Assembly (NCBI RefSeq): GCF_017377775.1
Contig: NZ_JAFVLN010000003.1
Coordinates: forward strand, 434,001-498,000
DNA length: 64,000 nucleotides
Source of the DNA: Streptomyces sp. VRA16 Mangrove soil
GTDB lineage: Bacteria; Actinomycetota; Actinomycetes; Streptomycetales; Streptomycetaceae
Reading direction: 5' to 3'
The position numbers and the translations under genes are program-made. The notes below the pieces were generated by a model. That model saw nothing but the letters and a program-made list of their open reading frames with translations, made no database searches and was not told the origin of the DNA. Position 1 is the stretch's first letter; the number at the start of each line of letters is the position of its first letter. Shown one piece after another: positions 18,809 through 26,529 of this stretch.

Positions 18809-19735
18809 ATGACGGAGCAGGGCCCCGCGCAGACGAGCGCACATCTGGGAGCGACCCCCGAGGATCGAGCGCAGATCCGCACGTATCCCTTCGACCCGAG
18901 CGCGAGCGTCTCGGGCGTCGGGATACAGATCGGGCCGATGGGCACGGACGGTCCGTGGGCGGGCGGCGTCGGCCTGTCGCGCCGCGTGCATCGCATCGAC
19001 TTCCACGTCCTGCTGTTCTTCCGCGAGGGCCCCGTGCGCCACATGATCGACTTCACGGAGTACGAGGTCGGGGCGGGCGACATTCTGTGGATCCGCCCGG
19101 GGCAGGTGCACGGCTTCTCGGCCACCGAGGAGTACGTGGGCACGGCCCTGACGATGCAGCCCGGCTTCCTGCCGCGCGCGATCGTCGAGGCGACCGGCCT
19201 GTACCGCTACGACCGCCCGCCGCTGCTCCACCCCGACGAGGCCCAACTCGCCGCGCTGGACGCCTCGTTGGAGCAGCTGAGCCGCGAGTACCTGGACACC
19301 TCGACGCTGCCGCTGAGCCTCCACACGAACGTCCTGCGGCACTCCCTGACGGCCTTCATGCTGCGCGTGGCGCATGTGTCGGCGCAGGCCGCCGCGGACG
19401 AGTGCCGGCCGCAGCCGGACACGACGTTCAGCCGGTTCCGGGCGGCGGTGGAGAAGCAGTTCACGACGAACCACAGCGTCAGCGCGTACGCCGACGAACT
19501 CGGCTACTCGCGCCGCACCCTGGTCCGCGCGGTCCGCGCGGCGACGGGCCTGACCCCGAAGGCGTTCATCGACCGGCGCGTGGTCCTGGAGGCGAAGCGC
19601 CTGCTGGCCCACACAGATCTGCCGGTGGGCCGGATCGGGGCGGCGGTCGGCGTGCCCGACTCGGCGAACTTCTCGAAGTACTTCCAGCAGCACGCCGGGC
19701 TGACACCGGCGGCGTTCCGGGCGGAACAGGTCTGA
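18809..19735 (+). CDS. AraC family transcriptional regulator
   Basis: This 308-residue DNA-binding protein has an N-terminal cupin-like effector domain (about residues 35-160, with GAGDILWIRPGQVHGFS typical of the AraC_binding barrel) and a C-terminal double helix-turn-helix (about 205-305, with YADELGYSRRTLVRAVRAAT and IGAAVGVPDSANFSKYFQQH). The ATG at 18809 follows AAGGACGG. It is transcribed away from tkt across a 183-bp gap, so control of the pentose-phosphate operon is possible, but I see no convincing direct-repeat operator there. Confidence 0.93.
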   Translation: MTEQGPAQTSAHLGATPEDRAQIRTYPFDPSASVSGVGIQIGPMGTDGPWAGGVGLSRRVHRIDFHVLLFFREGPVRHMIDFTEYEVGAGDILWIRPGQVHGFSATEEYVGTALTMQPGFLPRAIVEATGLYRYDRPPLLHPDEAQLAALDASLEQLSREYLDTSTLPLSLHTNVLRHSLTAFMLRVAHVSAQAAADECRPQPDTTFSRFRAAVEKQFTTNHSVSAYADELGYSRRTLVRAVRAATGLTPKAFIDRRVVLEAKRLLAHTDLPVGRIGAAVGVPDSANFSKYFQQHAGLTPAAFRAEQV

Positions 19736-19861
19736 CCCGCCCGCGCCCGCGGCAGCGGGCGGCCCGAGCCCCCGCTCCTCGCCACCCTCCGTTTCACCCC
19801 GCGCAACGGGGCCCGGAGACCGGTCCGGCATCCGACCGCACGCGGGGCGCCGCGCCGACCG
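19736..19861. other. Convergent intergenic gap between araC-type and gntR-type genes
   Basis: This 126-bp GC-rich gap separates two converging genes. The only structure I can support is a small hairpin, CCCCG-CGCAA-CGGGG (about 19797-19811), which may help terminate transcription. No reading frame with credible start and codon use is present. Confidence 0.4.
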
Positions 19862-20683
19862 TCACTCCCCCACCGGCGTCTGCCTGCTGAAGAGCAGGCA
19901 CATGTCGAGCGTGGCCTGCGCGTGGACGCGGAACTCCGCGCGGGCCCGCTCGGCGTCGCCCGCGACGATCGCCCGGGTCAGCGGCTCGTGGAGCCGGCCC
20001 GGGGTCGAGCGGGCCTCGGCGCCGCCGGGGTGGGCGGCGAGGAGCAGGGTCAGTTCGTGCTGGATGCCCTGTTCGGCCTCCCACAGGCGCCGGGAGCCGG
20101 AGAGTTCGGCGATGGCGAGGTGGAACGCGGCGTCGGCGGTGCGGTAGCCGTCCGCGTCGGGCAGCAACTCATGGGTGCGGGCGGCCAGTTCGCGCAAGCG
20201 CCGGTGCCCTTCGGCGTCGGCGCGGCGGGCCGCGCGCGCCGAGGCCTCGCCGGAGACCGCCTGCCGCCAGGCCGTCAGCTCCTCGACCTGGTCGGCGGGG
20301 TACGGATGCAGGGCGACGAGCTCCTTCATGCGCGACAGGACGTCCTCGACGACGTACGTGCCGCCCCTGTAGCCGCGCCGCGTCTCGACGAGGCCCTCCT
20401 CGCGCAGGACCGCCATGGAGTGCCGCACCGTCATGGGCGCGACGCCGAACATCTCCGCGAGCGCCTTCTCCGAGGGGAAGCGGTCCCCCGCGACGAGCAT
20501 CCGCGCGCCGATCAGCTCGCCCAGCCGGCGGGCGATCGCCTCCGCGGCGCCACCCGCGCGGACGGGGCGGATGTGCCGGCTCCAGACGTCCGCCTCCGGC
20601 ACCCCCTCGCCCCGCGCCCCGCTCTCCCCCGCCAACAGCTCTCGGTTCCTTCGCGGTGACCCTTGTTCCCCATGAACTCTCAC
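19862..20683 (-). CDS. GntR family regulator, FadR/FCD subfamily
   Basis: This protein of up to 273 residues has a winged helix-turn-helix at about residues 46-115 (FPSEKALAEMFGVAPMTVRHSMAVLREEG) and a C-terminal FCD ligand-binding domain containing the metal-ligand pattern AAFHLAIAELSG. The GTG at 20683 is the longest start but its purine run abuts it; a GTG about 28 codons downstream (VPEADVWSRH) is a fair alternative. It diverges from the class-C26 hydrolase gene with a 48-bp gap, so it likely regulates that gene and itself. Confidence 0.88.
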   Translation of the reverse strand: MRVHGEQGSPRRNRELLAGESGARGEGVPEADVWSRHIRPVRAGGAAEAIARRLGELIGARMLVAGDRFPSEKALAEMFGVAPMTVRHSMAVLREEGLVETRRGYRGGTYVVEDVLSRMKELVALHPYPADQVEELTAWRQAVSGEASARAARRADAEGHRRLRELAARTHELLPDADGYRTADAAFHLAIAELSGSRRLWEAEQGIQHELTLLLAAHPGGAEARSTPGRLHEPLTRAIVAGDAERARAEFRVHAQATLDMCLLFSRQTPVGE

Positions 20684-20731
20684 CTCTAGGTTTCAGCGCG
20701 CGACGGTACTTTCCTAGCCCGCGGAGAGCTT

Positions 20732-21556
20732 ATGAGCAGCACCCTTGCGCCCGTCATCGGCATACCGGTCCGGCTGAGCCCGGCGGACGCCCCGGACACC
20801 GACCCGCGGGTCGCCGGCGCCAACCGGATCTTCGACGACATCGTGACGCTCGTACGGGAAGCGGGCGCGACGCCGCTGCTGCTGTCCCCCGGCGCGGACC
20901 TCGACGCCGCACTCGCGCGCTGTCACGGGTTCGTGGCGCCCGGCGGCGGTGACGTCGACCCGGCGCTGTACGGCGGGCCCGTCGGCCATCCGGCGCTCTA
21001 CGACGTGAACCGGGAGCAGGACGCCCTCGACCTGGCCGTGATCCGGCACGCGCTCACCGCCGGACTGCCGCTGCTGGGCATCTGCCGCGGCCTGCAACTG
21101 CTCAACGTGGCCCGCGGCGGCACCCTGCACGTGGATCTCGCCCCGGGTTCCGTGGTGCACGACCCGCCGACCGGCACCGAGTGGGCGCCGCACGACGTGG
21201 AGCTGGAGCGGGGCAGCCGGTGCGCGCGGGCGTACGGGCGTGAGCGGCTGCCCATCGCCTCCGGTCACCACCAGGCCGTGGACCGGGTCGGCCAGGGGCT
21301 GCGGGTCGTGGCGCGGGCCGCCGACGGCTGCGTCGAGGGGCTGGAACCGGTGGACGGCGGCGGGGCCTGGCTGGTCGCCGTGCAGTGGCACCCCGAGGCC
21401 GATGTACCCGAACCCGCCCTGCGCGCCCCGCTGTTCGAGGCTCTCGCCCGCGCCGCGGCGCCCGCCACGGAACGCGCGCACCGACCGACGGGCGGCCCGG
21501 ACCCGACAGCCCGGCGCCGCCCCGGGCCCCGCCGGTCAAGCGCCGCGGGGGCTTAG
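20732..21556 (+). CDS. Gamma-glutamyl-gamma-aminobutyrate hydrolase family protein (class I amidotransferase-like, C26)
   Basis: This 274-residue PuuD-like hydrolase is expected to cleave a gamma-glutamyl amide bond. The nucleophile elbow LLGICRGLQLLNVARGG holds the catalytic Cys, and VAVQWHPEADVPEP holds the catalytic His and Glu. The ATG at 20732 follows GGAGAG. The last ~30 residues are Pro/Arg-rich low-complexity sequence beyond the usual family end. In E. coli PuuD acts in putrescine breakdown; no other putrescine genes are seen here, so the physiological substrate is open. Confidence 0.9.
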   Translation: MSSTLAPVIGIPVRLSPADAPDTDPRVAGANRIFDDIVTLVREAGATPLLLSPGADLDAALARCHGFVAPGGGDVDPALYGGPVGHPALYDVNREQDALDLAVIRHALTAGLPLLGICRGLQLLNVARGGTLHVDLAPGSVVHDPPTGTEWAPHDVELERGSRCARAYGRERLPIASGHHQAVDRVGQGLRVVARAADGCVEGLEPVDGGGAWLVAVQWHPEADVPEPALRAPLFEALARAAAPATERAHRPTGGPDPTARRRPGPRRSSAAGA

Positions 21557-21565
21557 ATTGGCCCC

Positions 21566-21946
21566 ATGTCACGCACCGCCCCCACCTGCCCCTGCGGCCT
21601 TCCCGCGTCTTACGAGGAGTGCTGCGGCCGGTACCACTCCGGCCGGAGCAACGCGCCGACCGCCGAAGCCCTGATGCGCTCCCGCTACAGCGCCTTCGTC
21701 CGCGAGGACGGGCCGTATCTGCTGCGCACCTGGCACCCGGACACCCGGCCGACCGGCATCGACTTCGCCGACGCCCCGGAGTGGACCGGCCTGGAGATCA
21801 CGGAGACCACCGACGGGTCCGCGTTCCACCAGCGCGGCACCGTCACCTTCCGGGCCCGCTTCAAGGGCGGCGAGCTGCACGAGCGCAGCCGGTTCAGCCG
21901 GGTCGACGGGGCCTGGGTGTACGTCGACGGCGACTTCATCGAGTAA
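21566..21946 (+). CDS. YchJ/UPF0225 family protein with N-terminal SEC-C-like zinc motif
   Basis: This 126-residue protein starts MSRTAPTCPCGLPASYEECC, a cysteine cluster like the metal-binding SEC-C motif, followed by the YchJ core (AEALMRSRYSAFVREDGPYL and the C-terminal DGAWVYVDGDFIE), an NTF2-like fold. No enzymatic role is established for the family. A TAGATT box at 21554-21559 lies 6 nt before the ATG with no ribosome-binding site, so the mRNA is probably leaderless. It is 9 bp downstream of the C26 hydrolase but probably has its own promoter. Confidence 0.88.
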   Translation: MSRTAPTCPCGLPASYEECCGRYHSGRSNAPTAEALMRSRYSAFVREDGPYLLRTWHPDTRPTGIDFADAPEWTGLEITETTDGSAFHQRGTVTFRARFKGGELHERSRFSRVDGAWVYVDGDFIE

Positions 21947-21968
21947 CTCCCGCTCCCCGTACGGCGGT

Positions 21969-22670
21969 TCAGGGCGCCAGGATGTCCAGCTCCTGGAGGG
22001 CGCCCACCGCGATCTCCCGCGTGAGCGCCTCCGCGCGCTCCGCGTCGCCCTCCCGCACCGCCTCCGCGACCCGTACGTGCAGGGTGACCGCCGCCGGGTC
22101 CGGGTCCTCGAACATGACCTGGTGATGGGTGCGGCCCGAGAGCACCTCGGCGACCAGGTCGCCGAGGTGGGCGAACATCTCGTTGCCGGACGCGTTGAGC
22201 ACCGTCCGGTGGAACTCGATGTCGTGGATCAGGTACTTCTCCAGCTGCTGGCCGCGTGACGTGGCGACCATGCCGAGCGCGCACTCGGTGAGCGCCGCGC
22301 ACTGTTCCGCCGTGGCGTGCCGGGCCGCGAGGCCCGCGGCGACCGGCTCCACCGCCGAGCGCAGCACCGTGAGCGAGCGCAGCTGGCGCGGGCGGTCCGC
22401 GCCGGCCAGGCGCCAGCGGATGACCCGCGGGTCGTAGACGTTCCACTCCGCCCGGGGCAGCACCGTCACGCCGACCCGGCGCCGCGACGCCACCAGGTTC
22501 ATCGACTCCAGGACCCGTACCGCCTCGCGCATCACCGAACGTGACACCTCGAACCGCTGCGCCAGCTCGTCCGTGCGCAACACGCTGCCCTCGGGGTACT
22601 CCCCCGCGGTGATGGCGGGACCGAGGCTGTCGAGTACACGGGCATGCAGCCCACGGTCCTGAGTGGTCAT
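21969..22670 (-). CDS. gntR: GntR family regulator, FCD subfamily; probable gluconate repressor
   Basis: This 233-residue regulator has a winged helix-turn-helix at about residues 12-75 (LAQRFEVSRSVMREAVRVLES) and a C-terminal all-helical FCD domain containing HDIEFHRTVLNASGN, the metal-binding D..H pattern. It diverges from gntK and gntP, the arrangement known for Streptomyces gluconate loci, so it most likely represses them until gluconate or 6-phosphogluconate binds. Two FadR-type half-sites 32 bp apart occupy the shared promoter gap. The gene symbol rests on context. Confidence 0.88.
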   Translation of the reverse strand: MTTQDRGLHARVLDSLGPAITAGEYPEGSVLRTDELAQRFEVSRSVMREAVRVLESMNLVASRRRVGVTVLPRAEWNVYDPRVIRWRLAGADRPRQLRSLTVLRSAVEPVAAGLAARHATAEQCAALTECALGMVATSRGQQLEKYLIHDIEFHRTVLNASGNEMFAHLGDLVAEVLSGRTHHQVMFEDPDPAAVTLHVRVAEAVREGDAERAEALTREIAVGALQELDILAP

Positions 22671-22694
22671 GGGAAAAGACTAGCCCGGGCTCAA

Positions 22695-22737
22695 TAGTCT
22701 GACTTTTAGATCACATCCTCTTGAATTTGTCGGACGT
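22695..22737. promoter_or_regulatory. Two FadR/GntR-type operator matches in the gntR-gntK gap
   Basis: TAGTCTGACTT (22695-22705) and TTGTCGGACGT (22727-22737) each match the FadR-subfamily pattern TNGTNNNACNA at every fixed base but the last. Their starts are 32 bp apart, close to three helical turns, which would place two dimers on one DNA face. Their position between divergent gntR and gntK fits autoregulation plus repression of gluconate uptake. Confidence 0.55.
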
Positions 22738-22794
22738 ATTGGGTTCAGTGTCGTGACACAGCGATGTCGATGAAGACAGCGAGGCAGCACAGCG

Positions 22795-23319
22795 ATGAGC
22801 ACCCCCCATGTCGTCGTGGTCATGGGCGTGGCAGGTACCGGCAAGACGACGATCGGTCCCCTGCTCGCCGAACGGCTCGGCGTTCCCTACGCCGAGGGCG
22901 ACGACTTCCACCCCGAGGCCAACATCGCCAAGATGTCGGCCGGCACCCCTTTGACCGACGACGACCGCTGGCCGTGGCTGGACGCCATCGGCGGGTGGGC
23001 GCACGGCCGGGCGGGTCTGGGCGGGGTGGTCTCCAGCTCCGCGCTCAAGCGCAGCTACCGCGACCGGCTGCGAGCTGCCGCGCCGGGTGTCGTCTTCGTC
23101 CACCTCACCGGTGACCGCAAGCTCATCGAGGACCGGATGAAGGCCCGCCAGAACCACTTCATGCCGACCGCGCTGCTCGACTCGCAGTTCGCCACGCTCC
23201 AGCCGCTCGCGGCGGACGAGGCGGGCGTCGACGTCGACGTGGCGGGCTCCCCCGAGGAGATCGCGGACCGGGCCGTCGAGGCCCTGACCGCGCTCGACTC
23301 AGCCGCCCCGCAAGGCTAG
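22795..23319 (+). CDS. gntK: Gluconokinase
   Basis: This 174-residue P-loop kinase phosphorylates gluconate to 6-phosphogluconate. The Walker A motif GVAGTGKTT starts near residue 11, followed by YAEGDDFHPEANIAKMSAGTPLTDDDRWPWL, the substrate-binding stretch typical of GntK (here cited as GDDFHP and DDDRWPW). The C-terminal QNHFMPTALLDSQFATLQ is also diagnostic. It is followed by the gntP permease after 67 bp. Its product feeds the gnd step encoded about 11 kb away. Confidence 0.96.
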   Translation: MSTPHVVVVMGVAGTGKTTIGPLLAERLGVPYAEGDDFHPEANIAKMSAGTPLTDDDRWPWLDAIGGWAHGRAGLGGVVSSSALKRSYRDRLRAAAPGVVFVHLTGDRKLIEDRMKARQNHFMPTALLDSQFATLQPLAADEAGVDVDVAGSPEEIADRAVEALTALDSAAPQG

Positions 23320-23386
23320 GCCCTCCACACCCCGCAGTCCCCACCCCCCGCAGTCCCCTCCCCATCCACGTTCAAGGGATAAGACC

Positions 23387-24793
23387 GTGACCAGTCTCAG
23401 CGTCGAGATGCTGGCAGCGGACACCGTCGAGCCGATCACGTCCGCGGGCCATGCCCAGCTCGGGATCGCCGTGCTCGCGGGCATCGCCGTCATCGTCCTG
23501 CTCATCACGAAGTTCAAGGTCCACGCCTTCCTGGCGCTGACCATCGGCTCGCTCGCGCTCGGCGCGTTCGCCGGAGCTCCGCTCGACAAGGTGATCACCA
23601 GCTTCAGCAGCGGCCTCGGTTCCACCGTCGCCGGTGTCGGTGTCCTGATCGCGCTCGGCGCGATCCTCGGCAAGCTGCTCGCCGACTCCGGCGGCGCCGA
23701 CCAGATCGTCGACACGATCCTCGCCAAGGCCGGAAAGGCGGGCGGGAAGGCCATGCCGTGGGCGATGGTCCTCATCGCCGCGGTGATCGGCCTGCCGCTC
23801 TTCTTCGAGGTCGGCATCGTGCTGCTGATCCCCGTCGTCCTGATGGTCGCCAAGCGCGGCAACTACTCCCTGATGCGCATCGGCATCCCGGCCCTCGCCG
23901 GTCTGTCGGTCATGCACGGCCTGATCCCGCCGCACCCCGGCCCGCTCGTCGCGATCGACGCGGTCGGCGCCAACCTCGGCATCACGCTGGCGCTCGGCAT
24001 CCTCGTCGCGATCCCGACGGTGATCATCGCCGGTCCGGTGTTCTCGAAGTACGCGGCGAAGTGGGTCGACGTCCCGGCGCCCGAGAAGATGATCCCGGCG
24101 CGCGCCTCGGAGACGCTGGAGAAGCGCCCGTCCTTCGGCGCCTCGGTCGCCACCATCCTGCTGCCCGTCGTGATGATGCTGTCCAAGGCCCTGGTCGACA
24201 TCGTCGTGGACAACCCCGACCACACGATCCAGCGCGTCTTCGACGTCGTCGGCTCGCCTCTGATCGCGCTGCTCGCAGCCGTCCTCGTCGGTATGTTCAC
24301 CCTCGGCCGCGCCGCGGGCTTCACCAAGGGCAAGCTGCAGGAGACCACCGAGAAGTCCCTCGCCCCGATCGCCGGTGTGCTGCTGATCGTCGGCGCGGGC
24401 GGCGGCTTCAAGCAGACCCTGATCGACTCCGGCGTCGGCCAGATGGTCCTGGACATCTCCAAGGACTGGTCGATCCCGACGCTGCTGCTGGCCTGGCTGA
24501 TCGCGGTCGTCATCCGCCTCGCCACCGGCTCGGCCACCGTCGCGACCGTCTCGGCCGCCGGTCTGGTCGCGCCCCTCGCGGCGAACATGACCGACACCCA
24601 CACGGCCCTGCTCGTGCTGGCGATCGGCGCGGGTTCGCTGTTCTTCAGCCACGTCAACGACGCCGGGTTCTGGCTGGTCAAGGAGTACTTCGGGCTCAGC
24701 GTCGGCCAGACCGTGAAGACCTGGTCGGTGATGGAGACGATCATCTCCGTCGTCGCGGGCGGATTCGTGCTCCTGCTGTCGCTGGTCATCTAG
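23387..24793 (+). CDS. gntP: Gluconate permease, GntP family
   Basis: This 468-residue integral membrane proton-symporter family protein imports gluconate. About 12-14 hydrophobic helices can be traced; the family motifs include MPWAMVLIAAVIGLPLFFEVG and LIPPHPGPLVAIDAVGANLG. The GTG start at 23387 follows AAGGGAT. It lies downstream of gntK as in other actinomycetes, and a strong 15-bp hairpin terminator follows it. Confidence 0.95.
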   Translation: MTSLSVEMLAADTVEPITSAGHAQLGIAVLAGIAVIVLLITKFKVHAFLALTIGSLALGAFAGAPLDKVITSFSSGLGSTVAGVGVLIALGAILGKLLADSGGADQIVDTILAKAGKAGGKAMPWAMVLIAAVIGLPLFFEVGIVLLIPVVLMVAKRGNYSLMRIGIPALAGLSVMHGLIPPHPGPLVAIDAVGANLGITLALGILVAIPTVIIAGPVFSKYAAKWVDVPAPEKMIPARASETLEKRPSFGASVATILLPVVMMLSKALVDIVVDNPDHTIQRVFDVVGSPLIALLAAVLVGMFTLGRAAGFTKGKLQETTEKSLAPIAGVLLIVGAGGGFKQTLIDSGVGQMVLDISKDWSIPTLLLAWLIAVVIRLATGSATVATVSAAGLVAPLAANMTDTHTALLVLAIGAGSLFFSHVNDAGFWLVKEYFGLSVGQTVKTWSVMETIISVVAGGFVLLLSLVI

Positions 24794-24810
24794 CGCGGCT
24801 CGTACGACAC

Positions 24811-24848
24811 CCGAAGGGCGGCCCGACTCCGGACGGGCCGCCCTTCGG
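24811..24848 (+). terminator. Terminator after gntP
   Basis: CCGAAGGGCGGCCCG (24811-24825) pairs perfectly with CGGGCCGCCCTTCGG (24834-24848) around an 8-nt loop. There is no U-tract, as is common in Streptomyces terminators. It separates the gnt operon from the next promoter. Confidence 0.85.
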
Positions 24849-24850
24849 GC

Positions 24851-24881
24851 TTGACTTGGAGAGCACTCCAACGTCTTTACT
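24851..24881 (+). promoter_or_regulatory. MerR-type promoter of the aldo-keto reductase gene
   Basis: TTGACT (24851-24856) and TTTACT (24876-24881) are spaced 19 bp apart, longer than the optimal 17. The spacer holds the dyad TTGGAG-AGCA-CTCCAA (24856-24871). An over-long spacer with a central dyad is the hallmark of MerR-family activation by DNA untwisting. No MerR gene adjoins; the SoxR gene at 55 kb has a different known operator. Confidence 0.6.
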
Positions 24882-24888
24882 TCCGGCC

Positions 24889-25896
24889 ATGAAGTACACA
24901 CAGCTCGGACGCACCGGACTCAAGGTCGGCAGGCTCGTGCTCGGCACGATGAACTTCGGCGGGCAGACCGACGAGAAGGACTCCCACGCCCTCATGGACG
25001 CCGCGCTCGACGCGGGCGTCAACTTCTTCGACACCGCGAACATCTACGGCACGGCCGAGGAGCGGGGCGCCACCGAGCGCATCCTCGGCGAGTGGTTCGC
25101 GCAGGGCGGCGAGCGGCGCGACAAGGTCGTCCTGGCCACCAAGGTCTACGGGAACATGGAGAACGGCACACCGCCCGGCTCGACGGGCTGGCCCAACCAC
25201 ACCCGCCTGAGCGCCCTCAACATCCGCCGCTCCGTGGACGCTTCACTGAAGCGGCTGCAGACCGACCACATCGACATCTACCAGTTCCACCACGTCGACC
25301 GGGACACCCCGTTCGACGAGATCTGGCAGGCGATGGACGTCCTGATCCAGCAGGGCAAGATCCTCTACGCCGGGTCGTCGAACTTCCCCGGCTACAAGAT
25401 CGCGCAGGCCAACGAGCAGGCCCGCGCCCACGGCCGGGTCGGACTCGTCAGCGAGCAGTGCCTCTACAACCTGTTCGAGCGGCGCGCCGAGATGGAGGTC
25501 ATCCCGGCCGCGCAGGAGTACGGGGTCGGCATCATCCCGTGGTCGCCGCTGCACCAGGGACTGCTCGGCGGGGCCCTGCGCAAGCAGCGCGAGGGCGTCG
25601 GTTCGCGCACCCTGATGGGCCGGGCCGCCGACGGAACGGCCGACACGGCGGTGCGGACGAAGATCGAGGCGTACGAGAACGTGGTCGCCGAGCACGGTCT
25701 GGAGCCCGGCGAGGTCGCCCTGGCATGGCTGCTGACGCGGCCCGGCGTCACCGGGCCCATCGTCGGACCGCGCACCCGGGAGCAGCTGGACTCGGCGCTG
25801 CGGGCCGTCGAACTCACCCTCCCCGAGGAGCTGTTGGCGTCGCTCGACGAGATCTTCCCGGGCCCTGGGCCGTCCCCGGAGGCCTTCGCCTGGTGA
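24889..25896 (+). CDS. Aldo-keto reductase
   Basis: This 335-residue NADPH-dependent (alpha/beta)8-barrel oxidoreductase has the catalytic tetrad residues Asp and Tyr in FFDTANIYG, Lys in VLATKVYG and His in YQFHHVD. The cofactor-binding GPRTREQLDSALRAVEL is near the C-terminus. It belongs to the YghZ/Kv-beta-like branch by its NH..RLSALNIRRSVDASLKRL segment. The probable MerR-type promoter suggests induction by electrophiles, metals or redox stress, consistent with a carbonyl-detoxifying role. The exact substrate is unknown. Confidence 0.92.
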   Translation: MKYTQLGRTGLKVGRLVLGTMNFGGQTDEKDSHALMDAALDAGVNFFDTANIYGTAEERGATERILGEWFAQGGERRDKVVLATKVYGNMENGTPPGSTGWPNHTRLSALNIRRSVDASLKRLQTDHIDIYQFHHVDRDTPFDEIWQAMDVLIQQGKILYAGSSNFPGYKIAQANEQARAHGRVGLVSEQCLYNLFERRAEMEVIPAAQEYGVGIIPWSPLHQGLLGGALRKQREGVGSRTLMGRAADGTADTAVRTKIEAYENVVAEHGLEPGEVALAWLLTRPGVTGPIVGPRTREQLDSALRAVELTLPEELLASLDEIFPGPGPSPEAFAW

Positions 25897-25908
25897 CCCT
25901 GTCAGGGG

Positions 25909-26529
25909 TCAGGGCAGCCACTCGCCGTGTTCCCGCTCCGCCCAGTCGCGCCGTACGAACCCGGTCCGCATCCCCGCGCGTGCCTCGGGGTCGGCGACGG
26001 CCATCCCGATGTGCCCGGCGAGGACGATGCCGAGCGCGAGGGAGAGCCAGTCGTGCACGAAGGTGGAGCCGGTGCGCCAGGACAGCGGGGCGAGGTGGGT
26101 GAACCACATCAGCAGGCCGGTGCCGAGCATCACCAGGACGGCGCCGGCCAGCCAGGACGCCCACACCTTCTGCCCGGCGTTGAACTTGCCCGCCCTGCGG
26201 CCCTGTTGCCGCCGCACCGCCTTGCGCAGCCACTCCCGGTCGTGCGGGCCGAACCGGTTGAGGCGGCTCAGGTCGGCGCGGAACGCCCGGGACACGAGGC
26301 CGACCAGGAACGGGGCGGGCAGCAGCAGCCCGGCCCACTCGTGGACGGTGACGACGAGGGCGCGGCGCCCGACGAGTTCGGCGAGCTGAGGAATGTACAG
26401 ACAGGCGGCGGTCACGACGCACACGCCCATGAGGGCGGCGGTGGTGCGGTGCACCCAGCGTTCCGCCGCGGTGAACCGCCGTACGCGGTCGGCCGATGGT
26501 GCCGGCCGGACCTCAAGTGGTGGGTGCAT
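25909..26529 (-). CDS. Cytochrome b561/formate-dehydrogenase-gamma-like membrane subunit
   Basis: This 206-residue protein has four predicted membrane helices (about residues 27-47, 62-82, 124-146 and 158-178). Histidines suited to haem ligation occur in RWVHRTTAALM, VVTVHEWAGLL, LMWFTHLAPL and STFVHDWLSLALGIVLAGH. This pattern matches FdnI/cytochrome b561 electron-transfer subunits. Its ATG overlaps the molybdoenzyme stop by 17 bp, so it is almost certainly the membrane electron donor for that enzyme. It is not the usual six-helix YedZ/MsrQ partner, which makes the pair a variant. Confidence 0.87.
   Translation of the reverse strand: MHPPLEVRPAPSADRVRRFTAAERWVHRTTAALMGVCVVTAACLYIPQLAELVGRRALVVTVHEWAGLLLPAPFLVGLVSRAFRADLSRLNRFGPHDREWLRKAVRRQQGRRAGKFNAGQKVWASWLAGAVLVMLGTGLLMWFTHLAPLSWRTGSTFVHDWLSLALGIVLAGHIGMAVADPEARAGMRTGFVRRDWAEREHGEWLP

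Noticed and set aside
24851..24881. The dyad before the aldo-keto reductase as a SoxR box
   Set aside because: Known SoxR boxes centre on CCTCAAG..CTTGAGG; the arms here are TTGGAG/CTCCAA, so another MerR protein is more likely.
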